From: JBPYFK01 sp051984675
GTDB lineage: Bacteria > Actinomycetota > Actinomycetes > Mycobacteriales > Pseudonocardiaceae
Length of the DNA stretch: 22,324 nucleotides
Assembly (NCBI GenBank): GCA_051984675.1
Contig: JBPYFK010000173.1
Location: forward strand, 1-22,324
Direction of reading: 5' to 3'
The translations under genes were made by a program, and so were the position numbers. Each line of letters opens with the position of its first letter. Within the stretch, counting starts at the first letter, position 1. Below the pieces are notes generated by a model. It was not told the origin of the DNA. It saw only the letters and a list, made by a program, of their open reading frames with translations, and did no database searches. Below are positions 6,855 to 14,475 of the stretch, piece by piece.

Positions 6855-7369
6855 GGCCTCGATCCGGCACTGCACCGGACGAGGGTCTGGCGCGGCGACT
6901 TTACGACGAGTTCGGCGGCGCACTGCTGGCACACACGCTGCGGCTGACCGGCAACGACCGCCAGTGGGCCGAGGACGTGGTCCAGGAGACCATGGTGCGC
7001 GCCTGGCGCAACGCGGAAAAACTGAACCAGGAACCGGCTTTGCTGCGTGCCTGGCTGTTCACCGTGGCACGCCGGGTGATCATCGATGACCGGCGCAGCC
7101 GCAGCGCGCGCCCCCGGGAAAGCGAACTCACTGAGACGGATGTCATTCGAGTGCAGGATTCCGCAGAGCAGGCACTGTCCGCTATCGTTCTTACTGACGC
7201 GTTAAATACGTTGAGCGACGAGCATCGCGAAGCCGTCCGGGAAACCTATCTGCGGGGCCGAACTGTGCGGGAGGCCGCCGAGATCCTGGGGATTCCCCCA
7301 GGCACGGTCAAGTCCAGGGTGTACTACGCGTTGCGCGCGCTCCGACGAGTGATACAGGATCGAGGTTGA
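6836..7369 (+). CDS. ECF sigma factor, SigL-like
   Basis: A 177-aa ECF (group 4) sigma factor with only regions 2 and 4. Region 2 spans about residues 20-85 (LYDEFGGALLAHTLRLTG, EDVVQETMVRAWRN, RAWLFTVARRVIIDDRRS). Region 4 spans about 121-172, with the helix-turn-helix TVREAAEILGIPPGTVKSR. Wording such as LYDE..., RLTG and AWLFTVAR closely resembles M. tuberculosis SigL. The GTG at 6836 is the furthest-upstream start and has no clear ribosome site; it lies in an inverted repeat. The gene diverges from the redox operon and is followed three bases later by a zinc-finger anti-sigma gene. It most likely activates the divergent operon and perhaps itself, although no matching plus-strand promoter was seen. 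Confidence 0.93.
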   Translation: MVRHRYRPRSGTAPDEGLARRLYDEFGGALLAHTLRLTGNDRQWAEDVVQETMVRAWRNAEKLNQEPALLRAWLFTVARRVIIDDRRSRSARPRESELTETDVIRVQDSAEQALSAIVLTDALNTLSDEHREAVRETYLRGRTVREAAEILGIPPGTVKSRVYYALRALRRVIQDRG

Positions 7370-7372
7370 CAG

Positions 7373-7621
7373 GTGACCACCGGTTCCGGTGGGCCGGGCA
7401 GCCGGCACGTCGACCCGCAGCACATCGACGTGGCCGCGTATGCGCTCGACGTGCTCGACGCCGACGAGGTCGAGCCCTTCGAACAGCACCTCACGGGCTG
7501 CGCCCGGTGCCAGAGCGAACTGCGGGAATTCACGGCGCTGCGCGGATTCCTGGACCGACTCACTCCGCCGGCAGGGCGACCTCCGCAGCAGCCTCCGGCC
7601 CGCTTTCCAGCAGGACCTTGA
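7373..7621 (+). CDS. Very short zinc-finger (ZAS) anti-sigma factor, no membrane segment
   Basis: The 82-aa protein carries an anti-sigma zinc-finger domain: DVAAYALDVLDADEVEPFEQ then H39-x3-C43-x2-C46 (HLTGCARC) and a following helix to about residue 62. Such domains hold an ECF sigma factor and release it on oxidation or another signal. RslA, the partner of M. tuberculosis SigL, is a much longer membrane protein (from memory); this one lacks any membrane segment and ends in a Pro-rich tail (PPAGRPPQQPPARFPAG). That tail, from about 7560, runs antisense through the last codons of ligA. GTG at 7373 has GAGG seven bases upstream and is three bases after the sigma stop. It is either a truncated RslA or a soluble form; the intact zinc motif and ribosome site suggest it works. 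Confidence 0.85.
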   Translation: MTTGSGGPGSRHVDPQHIDVAAYALDVLDADEVEPFEQHLTGCARCQSELREFTALRGFLDRLTPPAGRPPQQPPARFPAGP

Positions 7622-9728
7622 AACCAGCCTCGTCCAGGACTGGAACTTTGAGCTGCATCGCCTTGTCGTACTTCGATCCGGGCGCGTCACCGACGACCAC
7701 GAACGCGGTCTTCTTCGACACCGAACCAGCAGCCCGACCACCCCGGGCCATGATCAGTTCCTTGGCCTCGTCCCGCGAGTACTCCTGCAGCGAACCGGTC
7801 ACCACGATCGACAGCCCTTCCAGGCTGCGCGGGATGGATTCGTCGCGCTCGTCGGCCATCCGTACGCCGGCCGCGCGCCACTTCCGCACGACGTCGCGGT
7901 GCCAGTCCACGTCGAACCATTCCCGTACGGCGGTGGCGATCGTCGCGCCGACCCCGTCGACCGCCGCGAGATCGTCCTCCGCCGCCCGCTCGATCTCATC
8001 CAGCGAGCCGAAAGCCCGGGCCAGCGCCTGCGCCGCAGTCGGCCCGACGTAACGGATCGACAGCCCCACCAAGACTCTCCACAATGGACGTTGCTTCGCG
8101 GTTTCCAGGTTGTTCAACAACTTCCGGCCGTTCGCGGACAGTTCCCCGGCCTTGGTGCGAAACAGCGGCGCCTGGAGCAGTTTCCGCTCATCCAGCGTGA
8201 ACACGTCGCCCTCGTCGGTGACCACACCGGACTGCAGCAGCGCGGTCGCCGCCTCGTACCCGAGGACCTCGATGTCGAAGGCGCCGCGGCCGGCGAGGTG
8301 GAACAACCGCTCCCGCAACTGCGCGGGGCACGACCGCGCGTTCGGGCATCGGATGTCGACGTCGCCCTCCTTCTGGCGGCGCAGCACCGACCCGCACTCG
8401 GGGCACGTCGCGGGCATGACGAACTCCCGCTCGGAGCCGTCACGGGTGCCCACCACCGGCCCGAGGACCTCGGGAATCACGTCCCCGGCCTTGCGGATCA
8501 CCACCCGGTCCCCGATGAGCACGCCCTTGCGGCGCACCTCGTCGGCGTTGTGCAGGGTGGCCATCGACACCGTCGACCCGGCCACCTTCACCGGCTCCAT
8601 CACGGCGAACGGCGTCACGCGCCCGGTCCGCCCGACGTTGACCTGGATGTCCAACAGGTCGGTGGTGGCCTCTTCCGGCGGGTACTTGTACGCGATCGCC
8701 CAACGCGGCGCACGCGACGTGCTGCCCAGCGTCCGCTGCAGCGAGACCTCGTCGACCTTGATCACGATCCCGTCGATCTCGTGCTCGGCGTCGTGCCGAT
8801 GCTCACCCCAGTAGTTCGCCAGCTCGATGATCTCGTCCACTGTGGCCAGGACCTTGGTGTGATCCGACACCGGTAGCCCCCACGCCTTCAGCGCAGAGTA
8901 GGACTCCGACTGCCGGGTGGGCTCGAAGCCCTCACGCCGGCCCAGCCCGTGGCAGATCAGCCGCAGCGGCCGGGTTCGGGTGACCCTCGGGTCCTTCTGC
9001 CGCAGCGAACCGGCGGCGGCGTTGCGCGGGTTCGCGAACGGCGGCTTCCCCGCCTCCACCAGCTTCGCGTTCAGCTCGGTGAACTCCGAGAGCTTGAAGA
9101 ACACCTCGCCCCGGATCTCCACCAACCCGGGAACCGGGTACCCGTCGCTGGTGGCCAGCTGCTCCGGCACCTCCGGCATGGTGCGCACGTTGAGCGTCAC
9201 GTCCTCGCCGGTACGGCCATCACCCCTGGTCAACGCCCGCTCCAGACGTCCGTCCCGGTAGAGCAGGTTGATCGCCAGCCCGTCGATCTTCAGCTCGCAC
9301 AGGTAGTGCGCCCGCGAACCGACCTCCCGCTCGACCCGGTCCACCCAGGCCCGCAGCTCCTCGGTGCTGAACGCGTTGTCCAGGCTGAGCATCCGCTCCA
9401 GATGGTCCACGGCCGTGAACTCGGTGGAGAAGGTGCCGCCCACCAGCTGCGTCGGCGAGTCCGGCCCGCGCAGCGTCGGATGCTCGTCCTCCAACCGCTG
9501 CAACTCGACGAACAGCTCGTCAAACGCCGCGTCGGAGACGATGGGCGAGTCGAGCACGTAGTACCGGAACTGATGGGCGCGAACCTCGTCCACCAGCTCG
9601 GCGTAACGATCGCGCACCGGGGCCGGCACGTCCTCGACACCCTCGACCACCGCCCCCGCGGCGGGGTCGGTGGGCAGCTGCTCGGGCGCGTCCACCCGGT
9701 CGATACTGGCACGGTCGTCGCTGGTCAC
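7560..9728 (-). CDS. ligA: NAD-dependent DNA ligase
   Basis: LigA seals nicks during replication and repair with NAD+ as adenylate donor. The 722-aa protein shows the full layout: Ia domain (YYVLDSPIVSDAAFDEL near 57), adenylation site with nucleophile Lys147 in CELKIDGLA, GEVFF, the EIDGIVIK motif, OB fold with VGRTGRVTPFAVMEPV, a four-cysteine zinc finger (CPECG then CPNARSC), helix-hairpin-helix repeats, and a C-terminal BRCT domain (about 632-710, LSIVVTGSL...). The start GTG at 9728 gives about 35 residues ahead of the usual beginning; no later start with a good ribosome site was seen, so the extension may be real. The 3' end overlaps the anti-sigma gene tail by 62 bases in convergent orientation. 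Confidence 0.97.
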   Translation of the reverse strand: MTSDDRASIDRVDAPEQLPTDPAAGAVVEGVEDVPAPVRDRYAELVDEVRAHQFRYYVLDSPIVSDAAFDELFVELQRLEDEHPTLRGPDSPTQLVGGTFSTEFTAVDHLERMLSLDNAFSTEELRAWVDRVEREVGSRAHYLCELKIDGLAINLLYRDGRLERALTRGDGRTGEDVTLNVRTMPEVPEQLATSDGYPVPGLVEIRGEVFFKLSEFTELNAKLVEAGKPPFANPRNAAAGSLRQKDPRVTRTRPLRLICHGLGRREGFEPTRQSESYSALKAWGLPVSDHTKVLATVDEIIELANYWGEHRHDAEHEIDGIVIKVDEVSLQRTLGSTSRAPRWAIAYKYPPEEATTDLLDIQVNVGRTGRVTPFAVMEPVKVAGSTVSMATLHNADEVRRKGVLIGDRVVIRKAGDVIPEVLGPVVGTRDGSEREFVMPATCPECGSVLRRQKEGDVDIRCPNARSCPAQLRERLFHLAGRGAFDIEVLGYEAATALLQSGVVTDEGDVFTLDERKLLQAPLFRTKAGELSANGRKLLNNLETAKQRPLWRVLVGLSIRYVGPTAAQALARAFGSLDEIERAAEDDLAAVDGVGATIATAVREWFDVDWHRDVVRKWRAAGVRMADERDESIPRSLEGLSIVVTGSLQEYSRDEAKELIMARGGRAAGSVSKKTAFVVVGDAPGSKYDKAMQLKVPVLDEAGFKVLLESGPEAAAEVALPAE

Positions 9729-9777
9729 GCCCAGAGACTAACCAGCAACCCCGACAGCGAATCCCCGTGGGCGGCCC

Positions 9778-10521
9778 TCACTCACCCGCGCGAGTGGTCT
9801 CGTCCTCCTCGCCGGACCCCCGGTCCTCGGCGTCGAGTTCGCGGACCAGCTCACGGAACTCCAGCAGCCCGATGGCGCCCTGCGGCTCCCGCTCGGCGGT
9901 CTCCACCCGGCCGATACGGTCCGCTGCCAGCCGCTCCCCCAGCGTGGCGCCCAGGGGCAGGAAGGTCAGCGCGGTCCGGTCCTCGCTGTCCAGGTCGGCG
10001 AACCCGGGGTGGTAGACGGCCACGTCCACCAGCCCCCCGGCGGCATCCACCTGAGCGGCGATCCGCATCTGGTCCAGCGGGTACGTGCCGCCGCGAAGGT
10101 TGACGGTCACCTGCGTCGGATCGGGCACGGGCGGGATGGAGTCGTGGAACTCCCAGATCGTGTCGCCTCGCGGTGCACCCGCCATCCACGCGTCGGTGTA
10201 GGGCCGCAGCTCGGGGTTCTCCCGGCTGCTGACCACGAGGGCGTAGACCGCCTGCTCGCCGTGCTCGATGTCGAAGGTCAGCTCGGGATGCAGTTTCCGC
10301 ACGGCTTCGGCGATCTGGTGATGGACCCGCTGCGGCACGCCGTCCCCGAGCGCTGCGTTGACCTCAGGAGCCAGCTCATACCACCGTTTCCAGAACGCCT
10401 CCGCGCGGGCGTGGGCATCGGCGGCGACGTCGGTCGTCTCGCCGGCGGGGGCTTGATCACGAGCGGCCTGGTCAGGAGCGACTTGATCATTCCGCTTACG
10501 GCGGCGCAGGAAGTTCAGCAC
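9778..10521 (-). CDS. Conserved actinobacterial hypothetical protein upstream of ligA
   Basis: A 247-aa soluble protein of unknown function. I recall similar proteins in many actinobacteria, with RRRKR at the N-terminus and the central ELRPYTDAWMAGAP, WEFHDSIPPVPDPTQVTVN and LTFLPLGATLGERLAADRIG blocks. There is no signal peptide or membrane segment. I chose GTG at 10521 because MLNFLRRRKR is a typical beginning and longer reading would run antisense through the SDR promoter and gene; the ribosome site is weak. Residues after the basic N-terminus carry three pentapeptide repeats (DQVAP-DQAAR-DQAPA). It is followed after 49 bases by ligA and may be cotranscribed with it. No function is proposed. 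Confidence 0.85.
   Translation of the reverse strand: MLNFLRRRKRNDQVAPDQAARDQAPAGETTDVAADAHARAEAFWKRWYELAPEVNAALGDGVPQRVHHQIAEAVRKLHPELTFDIEHGEQAVYALVVSSRENPELRPYTDAWMAGAPRGDTIWEFHDSIPPVPDPTQVTVNLRGGTYPLDQMRIAAQVDAAGGLVDVAVYHPGFADLDSEDRTALTFLPLGATLGERLAADRIGRVETAEREPQGAIGLLEFRELVRELDAEDRGSGEEDETTRAGE
10444..10488 (-). repeat. 15-bp tandem repeat, three units, in the hypothetical gene
   Basis: Units 10444-10458, 10459-10473 and 10474-10488 each end in TGATC or TGGTC on the plus strand. On the minus strand they encode DQVAP-DQAAR-DQAPA near the N-terminus of the protein. Confidence 0.85.
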
Positions 10522-10604
10522 CAGCCCATTGTGCCGGCTGGGTACCTCAGGCGTGGGCGGATTCGCTCCGATTCCGGGCGTAGGGTGGAAGTGATCACGC
10601 GTTC

Positions 10605-10645
10605 GCACTGGTCCCATGCCTGCACTGGTCCCATGCCTGCACTGG
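10605..10645. repeat. 17-bp direct repeat ahead of the SDR gene, about 2.4 units
   Basis: GCACTGGTCCCATGCCT occurs at 10605-10621 and 10622-10638 without a mismatch, and GCACTGG begins a third unit at 10639. The array ends 29 bases before the SDR ATG, so it lies in the leader or promoter and could be a regulator site. Confidence 0.88.
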
Positions 10646-10674
10646 ATCATCGTCAACGGGGAGGAGTCGTCGTC

Positions 10675-11421
10675 ATGAGTGCGCGCCTGAGTGGGTCGGC
10701 GGCCGTCGTCACCGGAGCCTCCAGTGGCATCGGTCGGGCCACCGCGCTCAGTCTCGCGGCCGAGGGCGCATCCGTGGCGGTGCTGGCCCGCCGCAAGGAA
10801 AAGCTGGCGCAGCTGGCCGACGAGGTCAGCGAAACCGGCGGGAGGGCCCGGGTCGTCGAAGCGGATGTCACCGACGCCGACCAGGTGGGGGCGGCCATCG
10901 AATCCGTCGTGTCCGAGTTCGGCTCGCTCGACATCGTGGTCAACAGTGCCGGAGTCGGCTCCAACAGTCCGGTGCGGGAGGCGGAGATCGACCAGTGGCG
11001 CCAGATGGTCGACATCAACCTCATGGGTGTCCTGCATGTCACGCACGCCGCCTTGCCGCACCTGCTCGCCGCCGCCCAGCAGGGACGCGGTGTCGCCGAC
11101 GTCGTGAACATCAGCTCGGTCGCGGGACGGCGAGCGCTGCCACACAACAACGTCTACTCCGCCACCAAGCACGCTGTGGGCGCGTTCAGCGAGTCGCTGC
11201 GCCAGGAAGTCACGGCCCGCCACGTCCGCGTCGGCGTCGTCGAACCCGGCCTCGTACTCACCGACATGACCGAAAGCGGTGGGCAGGCGCAGGACCCGCG
11301 CCACCAGTTCGAATGGCTGCGGCCACAGGACATCGCGGACGCGGTGAGCTACATCGTCACCCGCCCGCGCCGCACGGCGATCAACGAGCTGATGGTCCGC
11401 CCGACGGAGCAGGAGCGCTGA
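10675..11421 (+). CDS. Short-chain dehydrogenase/reductase (classical SDR)
   Basis: A 248-aa NAD(P)-dependent oxidoreductase of normal SDR length. The cofactor motif TGASSGIG is at 13-20, the NAG-type motif reads NSAG at 90-93, and the catalytic residues are Ser148 (NISSVAG), Tyr161 and Lys165 (YSATK). Arg39-Arg40 after the second strand (LARRKEK) suggests NADP(H) preference. The substrate is unknown; the sequence resembles the serine-3-dehydrogenase or clavulanate-type general SDRs often annotated only as oxidoreductases. ATG at 10675 follows GGGGAGGAG with good spacing. It is alone on the plus strand, diverging from the hypothetical gene and converging with the flavin oxidase 28 bases away. 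Confidence 0.95.
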   Translation: MSARLSGSAAVVTGASSGIGRATALSLAAEGASVAVLARRKEKLAQLADEVSETGGRARVVEADVTDADQVGAAIESVVSEFGSLDIVVNSAGVGSNSPVREAEIDQWRQMVDINLMGVLHVTHAALPHLLAAAQQGRGVADVVNISSVAGRRALPHNNVYSATKHAVGAFSESLRQEVTARHVRVGVVEPGLVLTDMTESGGQAQDPRHQFEWLRPQDIADAVSYIVTRPRRTAINELMVRPTEQER

Positions 11422-11449
11422 GCGCTTCCCGTCTCGTCCCTTGTGGACG

Positions 11450-12817
11450 TCAGGAGTCGTAGCCGAGGCCGAGGGCGTCAAGCGTCCGCAGCCAGGCGTT
11501 GCGGCGACCTCCGTTGCGGTCGGCGCGGTCCAGCGACCAGCGCGTGAGCTGGATTCCCAGCCAGCGCAACGGTTCCGGGGGTAACGCCATCGGGCGGGTG
11601 CGGACGAAGTCCAGTTCGGTCAGCTCGCTGCCCCGCCCGGCCAGCTTGTCCAGCGCGATCTGGGAGGCGAAGCGGGTGGCGGCCACTCCCAGGCCCGTGT
11701 ACCCGAGGGCGTAGCCGACCTTGCCGTCCAGCGCCGTTCCCACGAACGGGCAGAACCGGGTGCACGTGTCGATCACACCGCCCCATCCGTGCGTGAAACG
11801 CACACCTTCCAGCTGCGGGAAGGTCGCGAAGAAGTGGTCGGCGAGCTTGGCGAACGTCTCCGGTCGGGAGTCCAGCTCGTCCCGGACGGCGCCGCCGAAG
11901 TGGTAGATCGCGTCGTAGCCGCCCCAGATGATCCGGTTGTCCGAGGTCAGCCGGTAGTAGTGGAACAGGTTCCCGGTGTCGCTGATGCCCTGCCGGTTGC
12001 GCCAACCGATCGCGGCGAGCTGCTGCGTTGTCAGGGGCTCGGTGGCGAGCACGTAGTCGTACACCGGGATGATGTAGTTGCGCAGCCTCCGCAGCAGCGG
12101 CGGATAGCCGTTCGTGGCGAGCAGCACCTGGCGTGCGCGCACGGACCCGTACGGGGTTTCCGCGACGACGCCGCCGCGCTCGTCGCGCAGCCGGGTCACC
12201 GGCGTCCGCTCGTAGAGTTCGACGTCGTTGTCCAGGCACGCACGCCGGAGGCCACGGGCCAGGCGGGCCGGGTCGACCAGCGCTACCGAGTTGCGCATCC
12301 ACAACCCGCCGAGGTAGGTCGGTGAGGCGACCTCGGCGCGCACCTCGTCAGCGTCGAGCAACTGCGCGGCCTGGCCGAACCGGCCGGCGACCTCGGCTGC
12401 CGCGCGCAGCGTCTCCAGCTGCCACCCTTCGACCGCCACCTCCAGCTCGCCGGTGCGTTCGAAGTCGCAGTCGATGCCGTACGCCTTGATGGTTTTCTCG
12501 ATGCCGTCCAGGTTCTGCATGCCGATGCGTTCCAGCGCGGCGATCTCCCGGGGGAATCGGGCGTGCCCGTTGGCGAGCCCGTGGGTCAGGCTGGACACGC
12601 AGAATCCGGCGTTGCGCCCGGACGCCGCCCAGCCGCACTCGCGGGCCTCCACGAGCACGACGTGCCGGACGGGATCACGTTCCTTGGCTTGCAGCGCCGC
12701 CCACAGTCCGGTGTAGCCGCCGCCGACGATCAGCAGGTCGGCCGTGGTGTGTTCGGTGAGCATCGACGCCGGCTCGGGGCGATGGCTGCCGTCCAGCCAG
12801 AAAGCCGTGGGGCTCAT
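11450..12817 (-). CDS. DAO-family FAD-dependent oxidoreductase
   Basis: A 455-aa flavoprotein of the D-amino-acid/glycine oxidase family (DadA/OrdL type), which oxidises amines or amino acids. The FAD motif GGGYTG is at 32-37, followed by GWAASGRNAGFC, the usual second flavin contact (GASGRN), and a C-terminal GYALGYTGLGVAATRFASQI that closes the FAD site. WLDG near the N-terminus and IIPVYDYVLATEPL are typical of the gamma-glutamylputrescine oxidase-like subgroup; the substrate cannot be assigned. ATG at 12817 was chosen because MSPTAFWLDG is the family-like beginning; the ribosome site is weak, and the frame stays open upstream. An 18-bp tandem repeat lies 45-80 bases upstream of the start. 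Confidence 0.9.
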   Translation of the reverse strand: MSPTAFWLDGSHRPEPASMLTEHTTADLLIVGGGYTGLWAALQAKERDPVRHVVLVEARECGWAASGRNAGFCVSSLTHGLANGHARFPREIAALERIGMQNLDGIEKTIKAYGIDCDFERTGELEVAVEGWQLETLRAAAEVAGRFGQAAQLLDADEVRAEVASPTYLGGLWMRNSVALVDPARLARGLRRACLDNDVELYERTPVTRLRDERGGVVAETPYGSVRARQVLLATNGYPPLLRRLRNYIIPVYDYVLATEPLTTQQLAAIGWRNRQGISDTGNLFHYYRLTSDNRIIWGGYDAIYHFGGAVRDELDSRPETFAKLADHFFATFPQLEGVRFTHGWGGVIDTCTRFCPFVGTALDGKVGYALGYTGLGVAATRFASQIALDKLAGRGSELTELDFVRTRPMALPPEPLRWLGIQLTRWSLDRADRNGGRRNAWLRTLDALGLGYDS

Positions 12818-13124
12818 GTCCGCCAGCGCCGAGAGGTGTCGACCGCTGCCCCGGCCGGTCAGCGAATATCGTTCTCGCGGCGAACATCGTTCCCGCAGGG
12901 TCGAGCGCAGCAGGTGCAACATGGTGGCTCCCACACGTCGAATCGGTCGGCAGCCCGTGACGTGGACGTACGGCACTGCCGGAAGAGACCGGTCCTGGGC
13001 GGCGGTGACGCAGCGGACCGGGAAGTGGGGTTTCGCGATCACATCGGTGCCGCGGGCCGTGGAGTGGTCGGCAGCGCGGGGGGTCGACGGCGGCGGGTGC
13101 GTGTGATGCGCGGTCGGGCTGCTT
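12818..13124. other. Noncoding stretch upstream of the flavin oxidase
   Basis: About 300 bases between the flavin oxidase start and the candidate 41-aa gene. It should hold the oxidase promoter on the minus strand. The notable element is the 18-bp tandem pair at 12862-12897. Open frames across it are continuations of the oxidase frame or shadows; none resembles a protein I know. Confidence 0.5.
12862..12897. repeat. 18-bp tandem repeat upstream of the flavin oxidase
   Basis: GCGAATATCGTTCTCGCG (12862-12879) and GCGAACATCGTTCCCGCA (12880-12897) differ at three positions. The location ahead of the oxidase start suggests a leader or a regulator site. If the oxidase began further upstream, the repeat would encode RERCSP-RERYSL. 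Confidence 0.8.
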
Positions 13125-13250
13125 TCAGCCGCCGGAGTCCAGCGCGTAGCGGACGTCGCGGGCGAGAGCGGCAAGCCGCCACAGCGGGTTCCTGCACGCG
13201 CGACAAGGCTGTTCTGCCAGGCTCAGCACGTGGGTCGCGGGCGCACCCAT
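13125..13250 (-). CDS. Candidate 41-aa protein with CxxC (low confidence)
   Basis: A possible small protein ending PLWRLAALARDVRYALDSGG, with a CRAC (C-x2-C) pair near residue 19. ATG at 13250 has a strong GGAGG nine bases upstream, which is the main support. The frame continues upstream to a TTG at 13352 (75 aa), with another GTG in between. Third-position GC is about three quarters, lower than in the large genes. It lies 143 bases downstream of the MetE-like gene in the same direction. I know no family for it, and it may be a chance frame. Confidence 0.35.
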   Translation of the reverse strand: MGAPATHVLSLAEQPCRACRNPLWRLAALARDVRYALDSGG

Positions 13251-13393
13251 CTTGAGCCACCTCCAAGGCACACATCCGGCCTCGGCGCTGATCGTGACAC
13301 CACGGGCAGGGAACCACAAGGGGGCCGCGAGCCAGCCCGCACGCCGATGCAACCGATCGGGGCATCGCCGGCGGGTCAGGATGGCGGACGGGG

Positions 13394-14452
13394 CTATCCC
13401 TCGGCTTCCTCGGCGAACAGCCGGGCCAGGTCACGGGCGAGCCGGATCGCGCGGCGGGACCACTCGGCCGTGGCTCCCGCGAGTCCGCAGGTCGGGGTCA
13501 CCACGGCCCGCTGGGCCAGGATTCGCCGGTGGAACCCGAGGCGGGCGGTCAGATCGAACGCCGGCATGGCGGTGTCCCGCAGGCCCTGCTCGACCGCGGG
13601 CGCGGTCGAGGGCACCAGGCCGAGGAACAGCGTGGTGCCCTCCTCCCACGCCTCGCCCAGCTCATCCGCCAGCGGGCCGGAGACCTCGCCCAGCACCGTC
13701 GCGTCGAGCGCGACGGCGCCGGCTCCGGCCGAACGCAGCAGGCGCACCGGCGGGCGGGCGGCACAACAGTGCACCACGACCGGGTTACCGCTGGCCGCCG
13801 CGAGCTGGTGGAGGACCTCCCCGAGCAGGCGCTGGACCTCCGGTTCGGGAACGGCCGGCACCGTGCCGTAGCCCGAAGGTGTGGGGAGCCGGCCCGCGAG
13901 GACGGCGGGCAGGGTGGGCTCGTCGAGCTGGACGACGACGGGGGCGCCCGCGCGCTTGCCGACGGTCACCACGTGCTCGACCAGTCCTTCGGTGAGTGAT
14001 TCGGTGAAGTCCCGCAAGGCACCGTGATCGGTGAGGACGCGGTGTCCCGCGTGCAGCTCGATGCCCGCCGCCAGACTCCACGGTCCCGCTGCCTGCACCT
14101 TCACCGCGGCGGGTGGCGCCCCGGCTTCCGAGACGGCCTGCTCGAAGGCGTCCACGTCCCAGCGCAGCAGGTCGACGGCGCGACGGTGTTCATGACCTGG
14201 GCGGCTGGTGACCCGATAACCGGAGGGCACGACCTCGACCGCGAGCCCCACCAGCAGGCCGGCGGTCCGCCCCAGCAGATCCGCGCCGACGCCGCGGGCG
14301 GGCAGTTCCGGGAACGGGGCGAGTTCGGGGAGTTCCCCGACCACGATCCGGGCTGCTTCGAGCGGGTCGGTGCCGGGCATCGAGCCGATCGCGGTGGCTA
14401 CTCCGGGCCCCCAGGGGGCCGAGCGCTGCGCCTGTCCAGTCACAGCCGACAT
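13394..14452 (-). CDS. MetE-core protein (cobalamin-independent methionine synthase, C-terminal type)
   Basis: A 352-aa protein equal to the catalytic half of MetE; the N-terminal half of the approximately 750-aa enzyme is absent. Zinc-site residues are visible: His228-x-Cys230 (VVVHCCA) and Cys322 (TPTCGLAG); the fourth ligand, Glu in MetE, may be Asp250 (VALDAT). QLDEPTLPAV (175-184) is the conserved substrate block and TAIGSMPGTDP the N-terminal one. Core-only MetE homologues may transfer methyl groups from donors other than methyl-folate; the real substrate is unknown. It appears to match M. tuberculosis Rv3015c, which follows ligA (from memory). ATG at 14452 lies 49 bases after the acyl-CoA synthetase, so the two may share a message. 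Confidence 0.86.
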   Translation of the reverse strand: MSAVTGQAQRSAPWGPGVATAIGSMPGTDPLEAARIVVGELPELAPFPELPARGVGADLLGRTAGLLVGLAVEVVPSGYRVTSRPGHEHRRAVDLLRWDVDAFEQAVSEAGAPPAAVKVQAAGPWSLAAGIELHAGHRVLTDHGALRDFTESLTEGLVEHVVTVGKRAGAPVVVQLDEPTLPAVLAGRLPTPSGYGTVPAVPEPEVQRLLGEVLHQLAAASGNPVVVHCCAARPPVRLLRSAGAGAVALDATVLGEVSGPLADELGEAWEEGTTLFLGLVPSTAPAVEQGLRDTAMPAFDLTARLGFHRRILAQRAVVTPTCGLAGATAEWSRRAIRLARDLARLFAEEAEG

Positions 14453-14475
14453 TATCTGCTGGCCGGGTCACGGCA

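Noticed and set aside
6635..6934. Upstream extension of the DUF4142 frame
   Set aside because: It would bury the signal peptide and the SigL-type promoter and overlap the divergent sigma gene.
10522..11481. Upstream extension of the hypothetical gene (to 567 codons)
   Set aside because: It would run antisense through the SDR promoter and whole SDR gene; the family-like N-terminus MLNFLRRRKR marks the start at 10521.
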